From Verrucomicrobiaceae bacterium (lineage in GTDB: Bacteria > Verrucomicrobiota > Verrucomicrobiia > Verrucomicrobiales > Verrucomicrobiaceae): DNA of 40,540 nucleotides. The notes under the pieces were generated by a model. The model did no database searches, was not told the DNA's origin, and was given only the letters and a program-made list of their open reading frames with translations. Below are positions 26,424-36,300 of the stretch, in pieces (the first letter of the stretch is position 1; every line of letters begins with the position of its first letter). Position numbers and translations under genes: made by a program. Location: positions 1 through 40,540 of the forward strand of contig JAIXOU010000031.1 in assembly GCA_027486585.1 (NCBI GenBank). The letters run 5' to 3'.

Positions 26424-26551
26424 GGTGGGAATTTAGCGCGACGTGAGTTCTTTTGGAAAGCTTAAAATGCGGGAGCTGAGGCTGGTGTACCTCTTTATTC
26501 GACAAATGGCTGCTTCTGTTTATTCTCGCACCTCCCTTTACTGAATCCCCT

Positions 26552-27796
26552 ATGAATAAGAAAATCGTCCTCGCCTATTCCGGCGGCCTTGACACCTCTG
26601 TCCTCCTTTCCTGGATCAAAGAAACCTACAATGCTGAGGTGATCGCCTTCTGTGCCAATATCGGTCAGGACGATGAGCTGAAAGGCCTGAACGCTAAGGC
26701 CAAAAAGACAGGTGCTTCGAAGATCTATGTGGACGATCTCCAGGAAGAGTTCGCCAAAGATTTCATCTTTCCGATGATGCAGGCTGGGGCGATCTATGAG
26801 GGCCAATATTTTCTTGGCACCAGCATCGCGCGTCCTCTGATTGCCAAGCGCATGGTGGAGATCGCCAAGGCGGAAGGTGCGACAGCCATCGCTCACGGTG
26901 CGACGGGCAAAGGCAATGACCAAGTGCGTTTTGAACTCACCACAGCTGCTTTGGCTCCCGACCTGGAAATCATTGCCCCATGGCGTGATGAGCGCTTCCG
27001 CACCCAATTCCCAGGCCGTGCAGAAATGATCGCTTATTGCGATGAGAAGAAGATCCCCGTGCATGCCAGCACCAAGAAGCCTTTCTCGATGGATCGTAAC
27101 CTTCTCCACATCAGTTACGAGGCCGGTATCCTCGAAGACCCATGGTTCAACGCCGGTGACGTGAAGTATCGCGACTATTTCACCACACTTTCCGTTTTCC
27201 CTGAAGATGCTCCAGATAAAGCGGAGTATGTGGTGCTGGACTTTGAAAAGGGCAATTGCGTGGCTGTGAATAGCAAACCCATGAATCCGCTTCAGGTCAT
27301 GAAGACCCTGAATAAGCTGGGTGGTAAGCATGGTGTCGGTCGTGTGGACATGGTGGAAAACCGTTTTGTCGGCATGAAGAGCCGCGGTGTCTATGAGACT
27401 CCTGGCGGAGCGATCCTGCACTTCGCTCATCGCCAGATCGAGTCCCTGACGATGGACCGTGAGGTGATGCATCTGCGTGACGGTCTGATTCCTGAGTATG
27501 CGAAGCTGGTGTACAATGGCTTCTGGTATGCGCCAGAGCGTCTCCTCCTTCAGTCTCTGGTCACCGAAAGCCAAAAGAATGTCTCCGGCACCGTGCGTGT
27601 GAAGCTCTACAAGGGCGGAATCCACGCCGCAGGTCGCCAGTCCCAATTCAGCCTCTACAACCCGCACATCGCCACGATGGAAGCCGACCCGACGAAGGCT
27701 TACAACCAGGACGATGCCACAGGTTTCATCCAGCTCAATGGCCTGCGCCTGCGGGTGAACTCACGCGTCAATGGCGTGAAGAATTTGGGCAACTGA
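26552..27796 (+). CDS. argG: argininosuccinate synthase
   Basis: ArgG joins citrulline and aspartate with ATP in arginine biosynthesis. The ATP-pyrophosphatase P-loop SGGLDTS is at residues 10-16, and later signatures are present: [55 protein letters not shown] and YETPGG. At 414 residues the length is normal. The gene stands alone with no other arg genes beside it, and a hairpin follows its stop. The start is the ATG at 26552. Confidence 0.98.
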   Translation: MNKKIVLAYSGGLDTSVLLSWIKETYNAEVIAFCANIGQDDELKGLNAKAKKTGASKIYVDDLQEEFAKDFIFPMMQAGAIYEGQYFLGTSIARPLIAKRMVEIAKAEGATAIAHGATGKGNDQVRFELTTAALAPDLEIIAPWRDERFRTQFPGRAEMIAYCDEKKIPVHASTKKPFSMDRNLLHISYEAGILEDPWFNAGDVKYRDYFTTLSVFPEDAPDKAEYVVLDFEKGNCVAVNSKPMNPLQVMKTLNKLGGKHGVGRVDMVENRFVGMKSRGVYETPGGAILHFAHRQIESLTMDREVMHLRDGLIPEYAKLVYNGFWYAPERLLLQSLVTESQKNVSGTVRVKLYKGGIHAAGRQSQFSLYNPHIATMEADPTKAYNQDDATGFIQLNGLRLRVNSRVNGVKNLGN

Positions 27797-27824
27797 GTTC
27801 ATCCGGCCTGAATCCAATTCACAC

Positions 27825-27864
27825 GATCCTCCATGGAGCTTCCGAGAAGCATTCATGGAGGATC
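27825..27864. terminator. hairpin after argG
   Basis: GATCCTCCATG (27825-27835) and CATGGAGGATC (27854-27864) are perfect inverted repeats with a nested AGCTT..AAGC in the loop. Only TTG follows, so it is a strong stem without a T-run: a weak terminator or a 3' stabilising structure. Confidence 0.5.
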
Positions 27865-27895
27865 TTGCGTAATGTGACTTTGAAATAATTCGAGC

Positions 27896-27925
27896 TTGTC
27901 AGCAGAGTGGTGAAATCGTTAGGAT
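27896..27925 (+). promoter_or_regulatory. possible promoter of the PQQ dehydrogenase gene
   Basis: TTGTCA (27896-27901) and TAGGAT (27920-27925) with 18 bases between lie 42 bases before the ATG at 27967. This is a moderate match only. Confidence 0.3.
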
Positions 27926-27966
27926 GAATCGAGCGTACGTTTGTGCGTCTCTTTTGACCCAACCTC

Positions 27967-29334
27967 ATGAAACCCATCCTCACCATCCTAACTCTCACCG
28001 CCCTATTGACGGGCGCACGTTCTGCTGAAACCAAACCTGCTCAACCCGGTGGTAAACTGCCAGGTAACGTGGCGATCAGCCTCGTGAAAGTGGCTGATGA
28101 TCTCGTGGATCCTGTCAGCGTCGCTGCCCCTAATGATGGCACGGGTCGTGTGTTTGTGGTGGAGCGTCCAGGCGTGATCCAAGTCATCAAGGATGGTAAG
28201 AAGCTGAAGAAGCCGTTTCTGGATCTGAAAGATAAGACGATCTCATCCTTCCTGGAGTTAGGCATGTTTAGCATGGCCTTTCACCCTGATTTTAAGAGCA
28301 ATGGCAAGGTTTACATCGCCTACGCTGACCTTTGGTTCAATGGCGCGACCATGATCGCGGAATACACGGTGTCGAAGAGCAATCCTGACCGCTTGGACCC
28401 TGAGAGCGTGAAGATCATCATGCAGATCGACTTCCCGTATTGCAATCATCATGGCGGTCAGATTGCCTTTGGCCCAGATGGTTATCTCTACATCGGCGTC
28501 GGTGACGGCGGATGGGAAGGGGACGTGATCAATGCAGGTCAGGATCTGCACACTTATCTCGGTAAGATGTTGCGGATCGACGTGAACAAATCCTCAGGAG
28601 ATCGCGCCTACGACATCCCTAAAGACAATCCTTTCATCACTCCACTTCAGCAAATGACGCTCTTTGGCGTCAGTGAAGAGGCCTTTTCGAAAGTGCATCC
28701 AAAAGCTAAACCAGAGATCTGGGCATACGGTCTCAGGAATCCATGGACCTTCAGCTTTGATGCGAAGACGGGCGACATGTTCATCGCTGACATTGGTCAA
28801 AACCATTGGGAAGAGATCAACATGCAGCCTGCCAGCAGCAAGGGTGGCGAAAACTATGGCTGGAAGTTCATGTGTGGCAGTCATCCGTTCCCGATGATCT
28901 TGAAGAAGAATGCTGACGGCACCGAGACCTCGACGGATCCCGAAGGCTTCCCGAAGGTCGGCGTGCCACCGATCGCCGAGTACAGCCACGTCGATCAGGG
29001 TATCTGCGTGATCAATCTGGGGATCTCTCGCGGCACGGCTTATCCTGAGTTGGATGGCGTCTATTTCGCCGCTGACTGGGGCAGTGGCAAGGTCTGGGGC
29101 ATGAAGCAAGACGGTGGCAAATGGCAGATGCAGGAAATGCTGGACATGGCCGACGGCTTTCGTCCAACAGGTTCCGGCACTGGCCCTGATGGCACCATCT
29201 ACATGACCCACGCGACAGCGAATTACGGTGGCCCAGTCGATCCATACACCAGCGAGCGCGGAGCCCTCTGGAAGATCGTTCCGACGAGCAAGGTGGCAGC
29301 CGATGCTGTTACCGCTCCTCTGGCGGCTAAGTAA
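27967..29334 (+). CDS. secreted PQQ-dependent sugar dehydrogenase (GSDH family)
   Basis: The 455-residue product has a signal peptide (about 1-19, ending RSA) and then a soluble glucose/sorbosone dehydrogenase beta-propeller: VSVAAPNDGTGRVFVVERPGVI, GMFSMAFHPDF, HHGGQIAFGPDGYLYIGVGDGG, LGKMLRIDVN, WAYGLRNPWTFSFD and ADIGQNHWEEIN. These His- and Arg-bearing strands surround the PQQ site in the family. No CxxCH is present, unlike the protein at 19169-21979, so electrons must go to a separate acceptor. The gene is alone, between argG and a terminator. The substrate is unknown. Confidence 0.88.
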   Translation: MKPILTILTLTALLTGARSAETKPAQPGGKLPGNVAISLVKVADDLVDPVSVAAPNDGTGRVFVVERPGVIQVIKDGKKLKKPFLDLKDKTISSFLELGMFSMAFHPDFKSNGKVYIAYADLWFNGATMIAEYTVSKSNPDRLDPESVKIIMQIDFPYCNHHGGQIAFGPDGYLYIGVGDGGWEGDVINAGQDLHTYLGKMLRIDVNKSSGDRAYDIPKDNPFITPLQQMTLFGVSEEAFSKVHPKAKPEIWAYGLRNPWTFSFDAKTGDMFIADIGQNHWEEINMQPASSKGGENYGWKFMCGSHPFPMILKKNADGTETSTDPEGFPKVGVPPIAEYSHVDQGICVINLGISRGTAYPELDGVYFAADWGSGKVWGMKQDGGKWQMQEMLDMADGFRPTGSGTGPDGTIYMTHATANYGGPVDPYTSERGALWKIVPTSKVAADAVTAPLAAK

Positions 29335-29357
29335 GCGCTAACTTCTCTTGTTCATTC

Positions 29358-29389
29358 AAACGGAGCACTCACAAGGTGCTCCGTTTTTT
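29358..29389 (+). terminator. intrinsic terminator
   Basis: AAACGGAGCAC (29358-29368) and GTGCTCCGTTT (29376-29386) form a perfect 11-bp stem with a 7-base loop, followed by further Ts. It lies 24 bases after the dehydrogenase stop and separates it from the convergent operon. Confidence 0.93.
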
Positions 29390-29429
29390 ATTGCGATGGA
29401 TCGATTTGGTAAGCGATCAAAATTTGGAG

Positions 29430-32400
29430 CTACTCCACTTTGAGAACCCCATTCATCACCATCCAGTGGCCGGGGAAAGTGCAGAGATATGGGTAATCGC
29501 CTTTGGCTTTCGGCGCTGTTAGGTGGATCACGAATTCGGCCTTCGGATTGGTCATGTCGGTGTAGGCGATCACGTCGTCGCTGTCAGGGACGTAGTGCTT
29601 TTGCATGCCCTGCGGATCGGTGATCATGAGATTGCATTTCTCACCCAATCGTTGCAGCGAGCCAGGTTTGGCGAGGAGCCAATTGTGCGGCACCACGTCG
29701 GGGTTCTTGAAGCGAATGGTGAGTTTTTCGCCGGCTTTGGCCTTGAGTTGCTTTTGCACGTATTGCAGGCCCAAAGCGGCTTCGATGACCAGTTCGCGTC
29801 CACCTTCGCCTTTGGCCCAAGGGTTGGGTTTGGTCGGTGTGGGAGCTTCGAGGCCGATTTGGGCCGCGTGGTTGGTCTTGGCGATCTTTGAGTAACTTGG
29901 AAAGTCGGTGAAGGGTTCGGCCAAAGCGTGCGCAGTGAGGAAGATGTCGTGGCCGGTGCTCACATGGAGATGAATCTGGCTGGCGGTGACGATCTGCGGG
30001 ATTTCGAGAAAGAGTGTCTTGCCTCCGTCGAGTTTCTGAACGCTGCGGACTTCGAGCGGGTCATGCCCCGGTGTGTCGGTATACTTCACGGAATACTCCG
30101 GCGAGCCGTATTGCGGCCCGTATTTGTAGTTCCAGCACTGCGCGAAGCACGTCGCGGCATCCGCGTCCTTCACGGATTGGTTGAAGCGGAGGAGCACGCC
30201 GTTGTCGCGAGCCTCAAACGCCACCGGCACCGGTTTGTCGCCGCCGGTGAAGCGCACGCGTTGGAAACAGCCGTCCTTCGGCGTATAGGTGCCCCAGCCC
30301 TGCATGCCATTCACATAAAGATGCCCGTCGTTCGGATTGAAACGCGCACACTGCGGTCCCGAATCAAAGTTCCCGCTGATTTTGACCGCCGCCGCCTGCC
30401 AGCGACCTTTGACGTTCTGCCGCATCATGAGCCAAGCGCTGCCGCCACCTGAGGAGAGATGGATGAGGTTGTTTTCGCCTTTAAGCGCGGCCCAGGAATG
30501 TGGTGCAGTCGTCCCGACTGCGTCTGGAATAAATACCTGCGAGCTCGCCGAGTTATCCTCACCACGCGGCAGATACATCAGCACGGGTTCCGGCGGTTTT
30601 CCATCCTTCGGACCACCCGCGCCAAAGTGCGCCCCGAGATTGTGATCGAGTTCGATCTGGCAGATGGAGGTGGCAGGCGTCCAATCGCCCTCTTGGACGC
30701 TGGTGGTGATGAAACGTCCATCCGCTGAGATGCCGAGGCCGTTGGGATTGCGGAAGCCGGTAGCGAGGATTTGTAGCGTAGGCTTTCTAGCCTGCGGTTC
30801 TGACACAGGCTGGAAAGCCTGTGCTACATCAATCCGGCAAACACCCTGATTCCCCGACGCGAAATACCATCGCCCTTCATTGTCCGTCTCCAGCCCGACA
30901 ATGAAATCATGTCCACCCGGCGAAGTCTGCATTTCATTCGTCACGCACTCATAAAAGTCCGCTTCGTCATCGCCATTCAAATCATGCAAGCAGGTGATCT
31001 GATCGCGACCGAGCACGTAGAGCTTGTCCTTCACGATCTTCATACCCAGCGGCTGATGCAGGCCGGTGGCGAAGCGTTTCCAGCGCAGCTTCTCCAGTTT
31101 ATCATCAATACCTTTCACCAGCCAAACCTCGCCCGTCATCGTGGCAATGGCGGCGGTGCCATCGCTGAAGAAATCATGCGCCGTGATGAAGAACAGCGTG
31201 CCATACGGATTCTCGAACGGGATCGTGATGCGATCCGTGGCGAATGGCGCTTGAGTGCCGAGCTCGCCCTTCGTTTCGATCCATTGCGGCCATTGGGCAG
31301 GGCCTGGAGCAGGTAGTGGCGTTTCGCTGGTGACAATATTGACCTCATTGTCGCGGCGGAAAAAGCCACGGTAGGTGCCGGTGAGCTTCTTTTCTTCTTT
31401 GGAGATAACTTTGCCATCCATCGGTGCACCTGCCATGAAGCCGTGGCGGTTGTCGTTGAGCTTGAGGAAGCCTCCCGACCATTCCAAACGCCATGCCATG
31501 CGCTCGGGATCAAAGACGGCGGACTTGTCACCGAATCGCACACACACGCCTTTGTTGACGGTCACACCTGCACCTTTGAAAACACCACTAAACACACTGC
31601 CCAGATCACTCGCGGCCCAGCGACCATCCTTCCACGTCACTTGGTCGTTTTGATTGCCCCAGTGGCCTTGCTGGCCGCCGTCCATACCGGGGAAGGGCGG
31701 GATGAGCGCAGGGAGTGGCTTCTGCTTCATGAAGTGCAGCGCCTGCTTGCCGTAGAAGTCGAAGGTGCGCTCGCGATTCACGAACTCCTGCCAGTGCTGG
31801 TTATCGGCTTTGTTGAGCGGCGGCAGATCCGGTGTGAACTCGGCGGCTTTCGGCGCGGGTGGCGGGAGGAGATCGCTGAGGTTGTCGAAGTCCCAGAGGC
31901 CAAGCGTGTTGTCCATGCGCAGACGCGGGGCGCTGCCTTTGCGCGGCTTCATGACGCCGCGTGAGAGGCGCACATCGTCGAGGATGCCATCGCAGCCGAT
32001 GCCGCCCTCGACGAGTCGGCCGAAGGCGAGACGTAGATCGGACTTTCCAGTCCGATTCGGATTGGGAACGGACTGGAAAGTCCGTTCTACGGTGGCGACC
32101 TGCTTGCCATCCACCCACATCACGACGCCCTTCTCATCGACGCTCGCGAGCAAGTCATGCCACTTGCCATCGCAGACATCGACCTTCGAATCGTAATCGC
32201 CGCCGCGTCCGGGCATGAAAAGCGCCAGCGTGCCGCGACCCGCGTGCGTGTAGAGTTCCCAATGCGTCGCCGAGGACTTCATCTCGGACGCGACAAGGAT
32301 GTTGTAGCCCTTTTTGCCATCCAGCTTCGCGCGACACTCCACCGTGAACGGCAGCTTCGCATACTCTGCATCCCCATCGACCACCCAGCCGCCCTTCAAC

Positions 32401-33350
32401 GCCTTGCCAAACTCTTCGCTCAAGGATGCCACTGTCTCCGCTTTGCTGACCTCTGACTTCTGACCTCTGACTTCTGACTTCTCACTCCACGTCCGATACT
32501 TCGGCTTCGCTCCCGGCTTTGCATCATCGAGTTGCGGCACGAGCCACTTCAAACCGTCGAGGTTGTCGAGCAGGCGGCCTTCGGCGTCTTCGTTGGTGTG
32601 ATTGAGAATGCCAATCGGCCCGCTGTAGCCGCTGGCGCGGATCTGGCGCAGCACCTTCACGTCCTGTGTGCCGACACCGAGCGGGAGTATCTTGCGGCCC
32701 TTCGTATCGCCCGCGAGGTCCATGCCGTTGAGGTTGAGACAGAGGAGATGTGGCTTCATCGCTTCGATAGCCTTCGGAAGTCGGTCAAGGTGGCTGTGGC
32801 CGTGGTGCAGGTTGTAAATGATGCCGATATTGTCGGTGGCGTGGTTCTTTTTCAGGTAGTCGCACACCGCGACCATGTTTTCCGGCTCGCCACCCCAACC
32901 GCCGTGATTGTAGATGCCGACTTGGCTGCCGATGGTCTTCGCTTTGGCTAAAATGGGCAGCAGAACTTCAGCGGCGGATTTGACCTGAGCATCTTGTGTG
33001 TCGCCGGCACCCTTCATCATCACCCAGAGCTGCGGATGGAGCTTGTACTTCTCAAACAATCGGAAGGCTTCGTCATGCGTGCCCCAGAACGCGAACATCT
33101 CGATGCCGTGCTTCTGATACGCGAGGATCTCCCGCTCGAACTCCACGACATGCTCCTGCCGCCAGTCGTAGGCGATTTTTTTGATGCCGATCTTCGCGAC
33201 CATCTCCGCGCGGGCTTCGGGGCCGCGCTTCGCGGCGTCAAAGGGCACGATGCACCACGCAGCGAGGTTTTGTTTGTCGAAGAGGTCAGCGGCAGCCAGC
33301 GGGGCGCACAGGCTGGCCATGAGCAAAAGGGAAAGTGAGACGAGTTTCAT
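29430..33350 (-). CDS. secreted multidomain protein: TIM barrel, LamG-like, propeller, cupredoxin
   Basis: The 1306-residue product has a signal peptide (1-21). Then come a sugar-phosphate-isomerase/epimerase-like TIM barrel (~22-285), a concanavalin/LamG-like domain (~310-480), a DUF6797-like region (~500-710) with WGNQNDQVTWKDGRW, a glucose-dehydrogenase-like propeller (~715-1080) and a C-terminal cupredoxin (~1190-1306). The copper ligands are His1222 (VVPHNW), Cys1290, His1295 and Met1299, with azurin spacing Cys-x4-His-x3-Met. A periplasmic redox role on sugars is likely, with the copper domain as electron acceptor. Three interspersed repeats lie in frame (residues ~290-302, ~421-440, ~842-860). 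It is the last gene of the minus operon, 27 bases after the sulfatase gene. Confidence 0.8.
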   Translation of the reverse strand: MKLVSLSLLLMASLCAPLAAADLFDKQNLAAWCIVPFDAAKRGPEARAEMVAKIGIKKIAYDWRQEHVVEFEREILAYQKHGIEMFAFWGTHDEAFRLFEKYKLHPQLWVMMKGAGDTQDAQVKSAAEVLLPILAKAKTIGSQVGIYNHGGWGGEPENMVAVCDYLKKNHATDNIGIIYNLHHGHSHLDRLPKAIEAMKPHLLCLNLNGMDLAGDTKGRKILPLGVGTQDVKVLRQIRASGYSGPIGILNHTNEDAEGRLLDNLDGLKWLVPQLDDAKPGAKPKYRTWSEKSEVRGQKSEVSKAETVASLSEEFGKALKGGWVVDGDAEYAKLPFTVECRAKLDGKKGYNILVASEMKSSATHWELYTHAGRGTLALFMPGRGGDYDSKVDVCDGKWHDLLASVDEKGVVMWVDGKQVATVERTFQSVPNPNRTGKSDLRLAFGRLVEGGIGCDGILDDVRLSRGVMKPRKGSAPRLRMDNTLGLWDFDNLSDLLPPPAPKAAEFTPDLPPLNKADNQHWQEFVNRERTFDFYGKQALHFMKQKPLPALIPPFPGMDGGQQGHWGNQNDQVTWKDGRWAASDLGSVFSGVFKGAGVTVNKGVCVRFGDKSAVFDPERMAWRLEWSGGFLKLNDNRHGFMAGAPMDGKVISKEEKKLTGTYRGFFRRDNEVNIVTSETPLPAPGPAQWPQWIETKGELGTQAPFATDRITIPFENPYGTLFFITAHDFFSDGTAAIATMTGEVWLVKGIDDKLEKLRWKRFATGLHQPLGMKIVKDKLYVLGRDQITCLHDLNGDDEADFYECVTNEMQTSPGGHDFIVGLETDNEGRWYFASGNQGVCRIDVAQAFQPVSEPQARKPTLQILATGFRNPNGLGISADGRFITTSVQEGDWTPATSICQIELDHNLGAHFGAGGPKDGKPPEPVLMYLPRGEDNSASSQVFIPDAVGTTAPHSWAALKGENNLIHLSSGGGSAWLMMRQNVKGRWQAAAVKISGNFDSGPQCARFNPNDGHLYVNGMQGWGTYTPKDGCFQRVRFTGGDKPVPVAFEARDNGVLLRFNQSVKDADAATCFAQCWNYKYGPQYGSPEYSVKYTDTPGHDPLEVRSVQKLDGGKTLFLEIPQIVTASQIHLHVSTGHDIFLTAHALAEPFTDFPSYSKIAKTNHAAQIGLEAPTPTKPNPWAKGEGGRELVIEAALGLQYVQKQLKAKAGEKLTIRFKNPDVVPHNWLLAKPGSLQRLGEKCNLMITDPQGMQKHYVPDSDDVIAYTDMTNPKAEFVIHLTAPKAKGDYPYLCTFPGHWMVMNGVLKVE
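30772..30828. repeat. 57-bp palindromic element inside coding sequence
   Basis: TGTAGC and GCTACA bound the element. Inside are two stems with AGGCTTTC/GAAAGCCT in inverted order, so the whole folds into one long arm pair or two hairpins. At 57 bp it is exactly 19 codons and adds a peptide starting VAQAFQPVSEP to the propeller of the host protein without a stop. Confidence 0.8.
32032..32091. repeat. 60-bp palindromic element inside coding sequence
   Basis: Two 23-base arms with one mismatch (CGGACTTTCCAGTCCG on one side, CGGACTGGAAAGTCCG on the other, bounded by CGTAGA/TCTACG) surround a 14-base loop. At 60 bp it equals 20 codons and reads as VERTFQSVPNPNRTG... in the LamG-like domain. Confidence 0.8.
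32446..32483. repeat. word-type tandem repeat inside coding sequence
   Basis: Tandem words CTCTGACTT and CTGAC repeat across this stretch on the plus strand. On the coding strand they give SEVRGQKSEVS, joining the TIM barrel to the next domain. Similar low-complexity words occur between genes elsewhere in the window. Confidence 0.65.
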
Positions 33351-33377
33351 CGGGTGTTCTGATTCAGGAGAGATCGG

Positions 33378-36300
33378 TTAGCGGCTGGGTTTCTTTTCGA
33401 TGGTGCCGGAAAATTCATCGGTGCGGAACGGCGCAGCAGGCAAGTCGGCTTGGTTGTAGAGATTGCAGGTCGGATTGTCGGACCACGCATAGCGCACGGC
33501 GATGGGCGCGGGAACTTGGCTTGAAGAGACGAGCACGGTGTCGCCGTCGATCTTCGCATCCGCCCAGACCCATTGCTTGTCGGCACCGCAGATGGCGAAG
33601 CCTTCGAGCTGGCTGTGCGGGCTGTTGCGCACCAGCGGCGCGGTTTTGCTGGCCTTGCGCATCACGTCGTAGGTCGCGGGCATTTCCTTGGCGACGAGTC
33701 CGCCGCCGAGGTGATCAAAGCTCAGTCGGATAGCGCTGCCTTCGATCTTCATCGACGTGTAAACCGGACCTGAATGCACGACATCGCGGCCATAGGTTTT
33801 CGCGAGTGCGATCTGGGCGAGGCGTTCACCGGCGACTTGCTTGCTTTGCGGATGGATGTCCTCGGACTCGCCGGTGTCGATGAGCACGGCCATGCCGGTG
33901 TTCGGCACGGAGAGCGTCTTTGCCTGCGCCTCACGCAGCTCCGCCCACACGCTCTCGCCGGGCTGGTCGGTCTTTGCGCGGTAGTTGGCGAGTTGGCAGA
34001 AGTAGAAAGGGAAATCGCCCTGCTGCCAGTGCTGTCGCCAGTCTTGGATGAGCAACGGAAACGAGGTGCGGTAAAGGCTTGCATTGCCCGTGTTTGACTC
34101 GCCCTGATACCAGAGCACGCCGCGAATGGCATAGGGCAGGAGGGGATGCACCATGCCGTTGAACAGCCTGCCGGGCAGGACGTGCTGACCGGTAAGTGGT
34201 GGGACCGCTTTCTTCGCGTCGGCATCGAGCGGCGGCAGCGCATACTCCGCCTTTGCCATCCAGCCGCCGAGCATCTTCGTGGTGCCCACGCTGGGGAACC
34301 AACTGAAGCCCGGCGGCTCGGCCGGAGCAAAGAGGCGCACGGCGAGGTGATTCATGCCTGCCTTCAAAAGCGTGGGTGGAATCAAGTAATGGCGCACGCT
34401 GATGGGGCCGGTGAAGTTGTCCTCGCTGCGCTCGCCGATGAGCGTGCCGTTCCAATACACCTGATCAAACTGCGCCGAGGGACCGAACTGCAAGACCTGC
34501 GCCGCTCCGGTCTGCCGTGCGCTCAAGGAGACCTCCTTGCGAAACCAGAACGCGCCGAGCTTGGGCAACGAAGGATCGGACACCGGCCCGCTGTCCTTCA
34601 CCGCTACCCAGCCGTCGTCCGTCGAAACCGGCCCGCTGAGGAATCGCGACGCATCGCCCGAGGCGCGATCCTCGCGTTGCGTCCGCTTCAACCACTCGCG
34701 AAAAGCACTTTTGTTGCGCTCGCTCATCGCATCCAGGTTCTTGGCACCTGACGCCAGCTCCGGCACGCTGGCGAGCGAGGCTGGACTGATCCACGGCTCC
34801 ACCTTCGAGCCACCCCAGCAGACCTTGATAAGGCCGACGGGAGTCTTCAGCTCACGCTGGATGCTTTTGGCGAAGTAGTAGCCCGCCGCGATGAAATCCT
34901 CCGTGGTGCCGGGTCGCGCCACCGTCCAGTAGCCCTGCACATCGTCCACGGGTGTCCTGGCGGAAGGATTCTTCAGCACATGAAACTGTCGCAACGTCGG
35001 ATTCGCCGAGGCTTCGATCTCGGCAGTCGCGCTCGTGATCGCTTTCATGTCGAACTCCATGTTTGACTGCCCGCCACCCGCCCAGACCTCGCCCACGATT
35101 ACATCAGCGATCTTCAAGCTTGAGCTTCGAGTCAGTGATCTCACGATCAATTCGCGTGATGTCGAGCTAACTTTGAGTGCATCAAGATTCACCATCCATT
35201 TACCATCCGAATTGGCGGTGCTGCTCTTGCTTTGACCCGCGAATTCCACAACGACCTTCTCTCCCGCATCTGCCCATCCCCAAACCGGCACCGGCTTGGC
35301 GCTTTGTAGCACCATGTGATCGGAGAAAATGGATGGCAGCTTGAGTTCGGCTGTTATTTTCTCCACTCGACTCAAGCGCAGGGACTGAATCTCAACGCCC
35401 GGAGCGGCCATCACCCTGAGCACCTGGGCTCCAGCAGGGACGGCCAAGTTGCCGAGTTTCAGCGGTGCGAACTCCTTGTCCGGCACTTCCCAACGCTTCA
35501 CCAGGTCGCGACGCGGTAACTCCGGCGGGTCGTAAGCCGTGGTGACGTTGCGTTCGACTAGATGCTCACCCACTCGGACTCGAATCTTGCCACCCTGTGC
35601 TTTGGCCGTGTGCATGGCGGTAACTTCATACTTTCCAGATTGGGGCACCACCACGTTCCAAACGACAGTTGAAGTGTTGGTGGGAAACACGGCCCAGTCG
35701 TTGTCCCAGCCTTGCCCTAAGAACTTAGCTCCGCTTTCTAACCTGGCGTAGGGCGCGAGCAACTCGGTTCCTTCGCCGAGGGTGATGGGAAAGCGCTGCA
35801 CTTTGCCCTGCGTGGAGGCGATGGCGTCGGCGAACCAGGCGTCGTAGGCCTTGGAAAGTCTCGCGGCGATCTCCGGCTGCTGTGCGGCGATGTCGTTTTT
35901 TTCGCCGGGATCGTTTCGCAGGTCGAAGAGCATCTCCTGCTTGTTGTCGCGCACCCAGCGATGCGTGTCGCTGCGCACGGTGCCGGGATACTTCGGGATG
36001 AGGGTGCCGTCCTTGCCACCGCGACCGGTGACCTCAAAGAGCAGTCGCTCAGGCCACTTCACCTTCTCGCCCTTCAGCAGCGGCGCGAGGCTTCGACCGT
36101 CGAGCGGTGGCGTTGCAGGCAAGGGCACACCGACGAGATCGAGCAGGGTTGGCAGCACATCGACATGCTGGGCGATCTGGGACAAACGCTTGCCGGCCTC
36201 CAGTTTTCCAGGCCAGCGGATGAAGCAGGGCACGCGCTGTCCGCCCTCAAAAAGGCTGCCCTTGCCTCCCCGCATGCCGCCATTGAAACGCGGCGTGTTG

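Noticed and set aside
26495..27667. 390-residue minus-strand frame opposite argG
   Set aside because: Shadow of argG; no family likeness.
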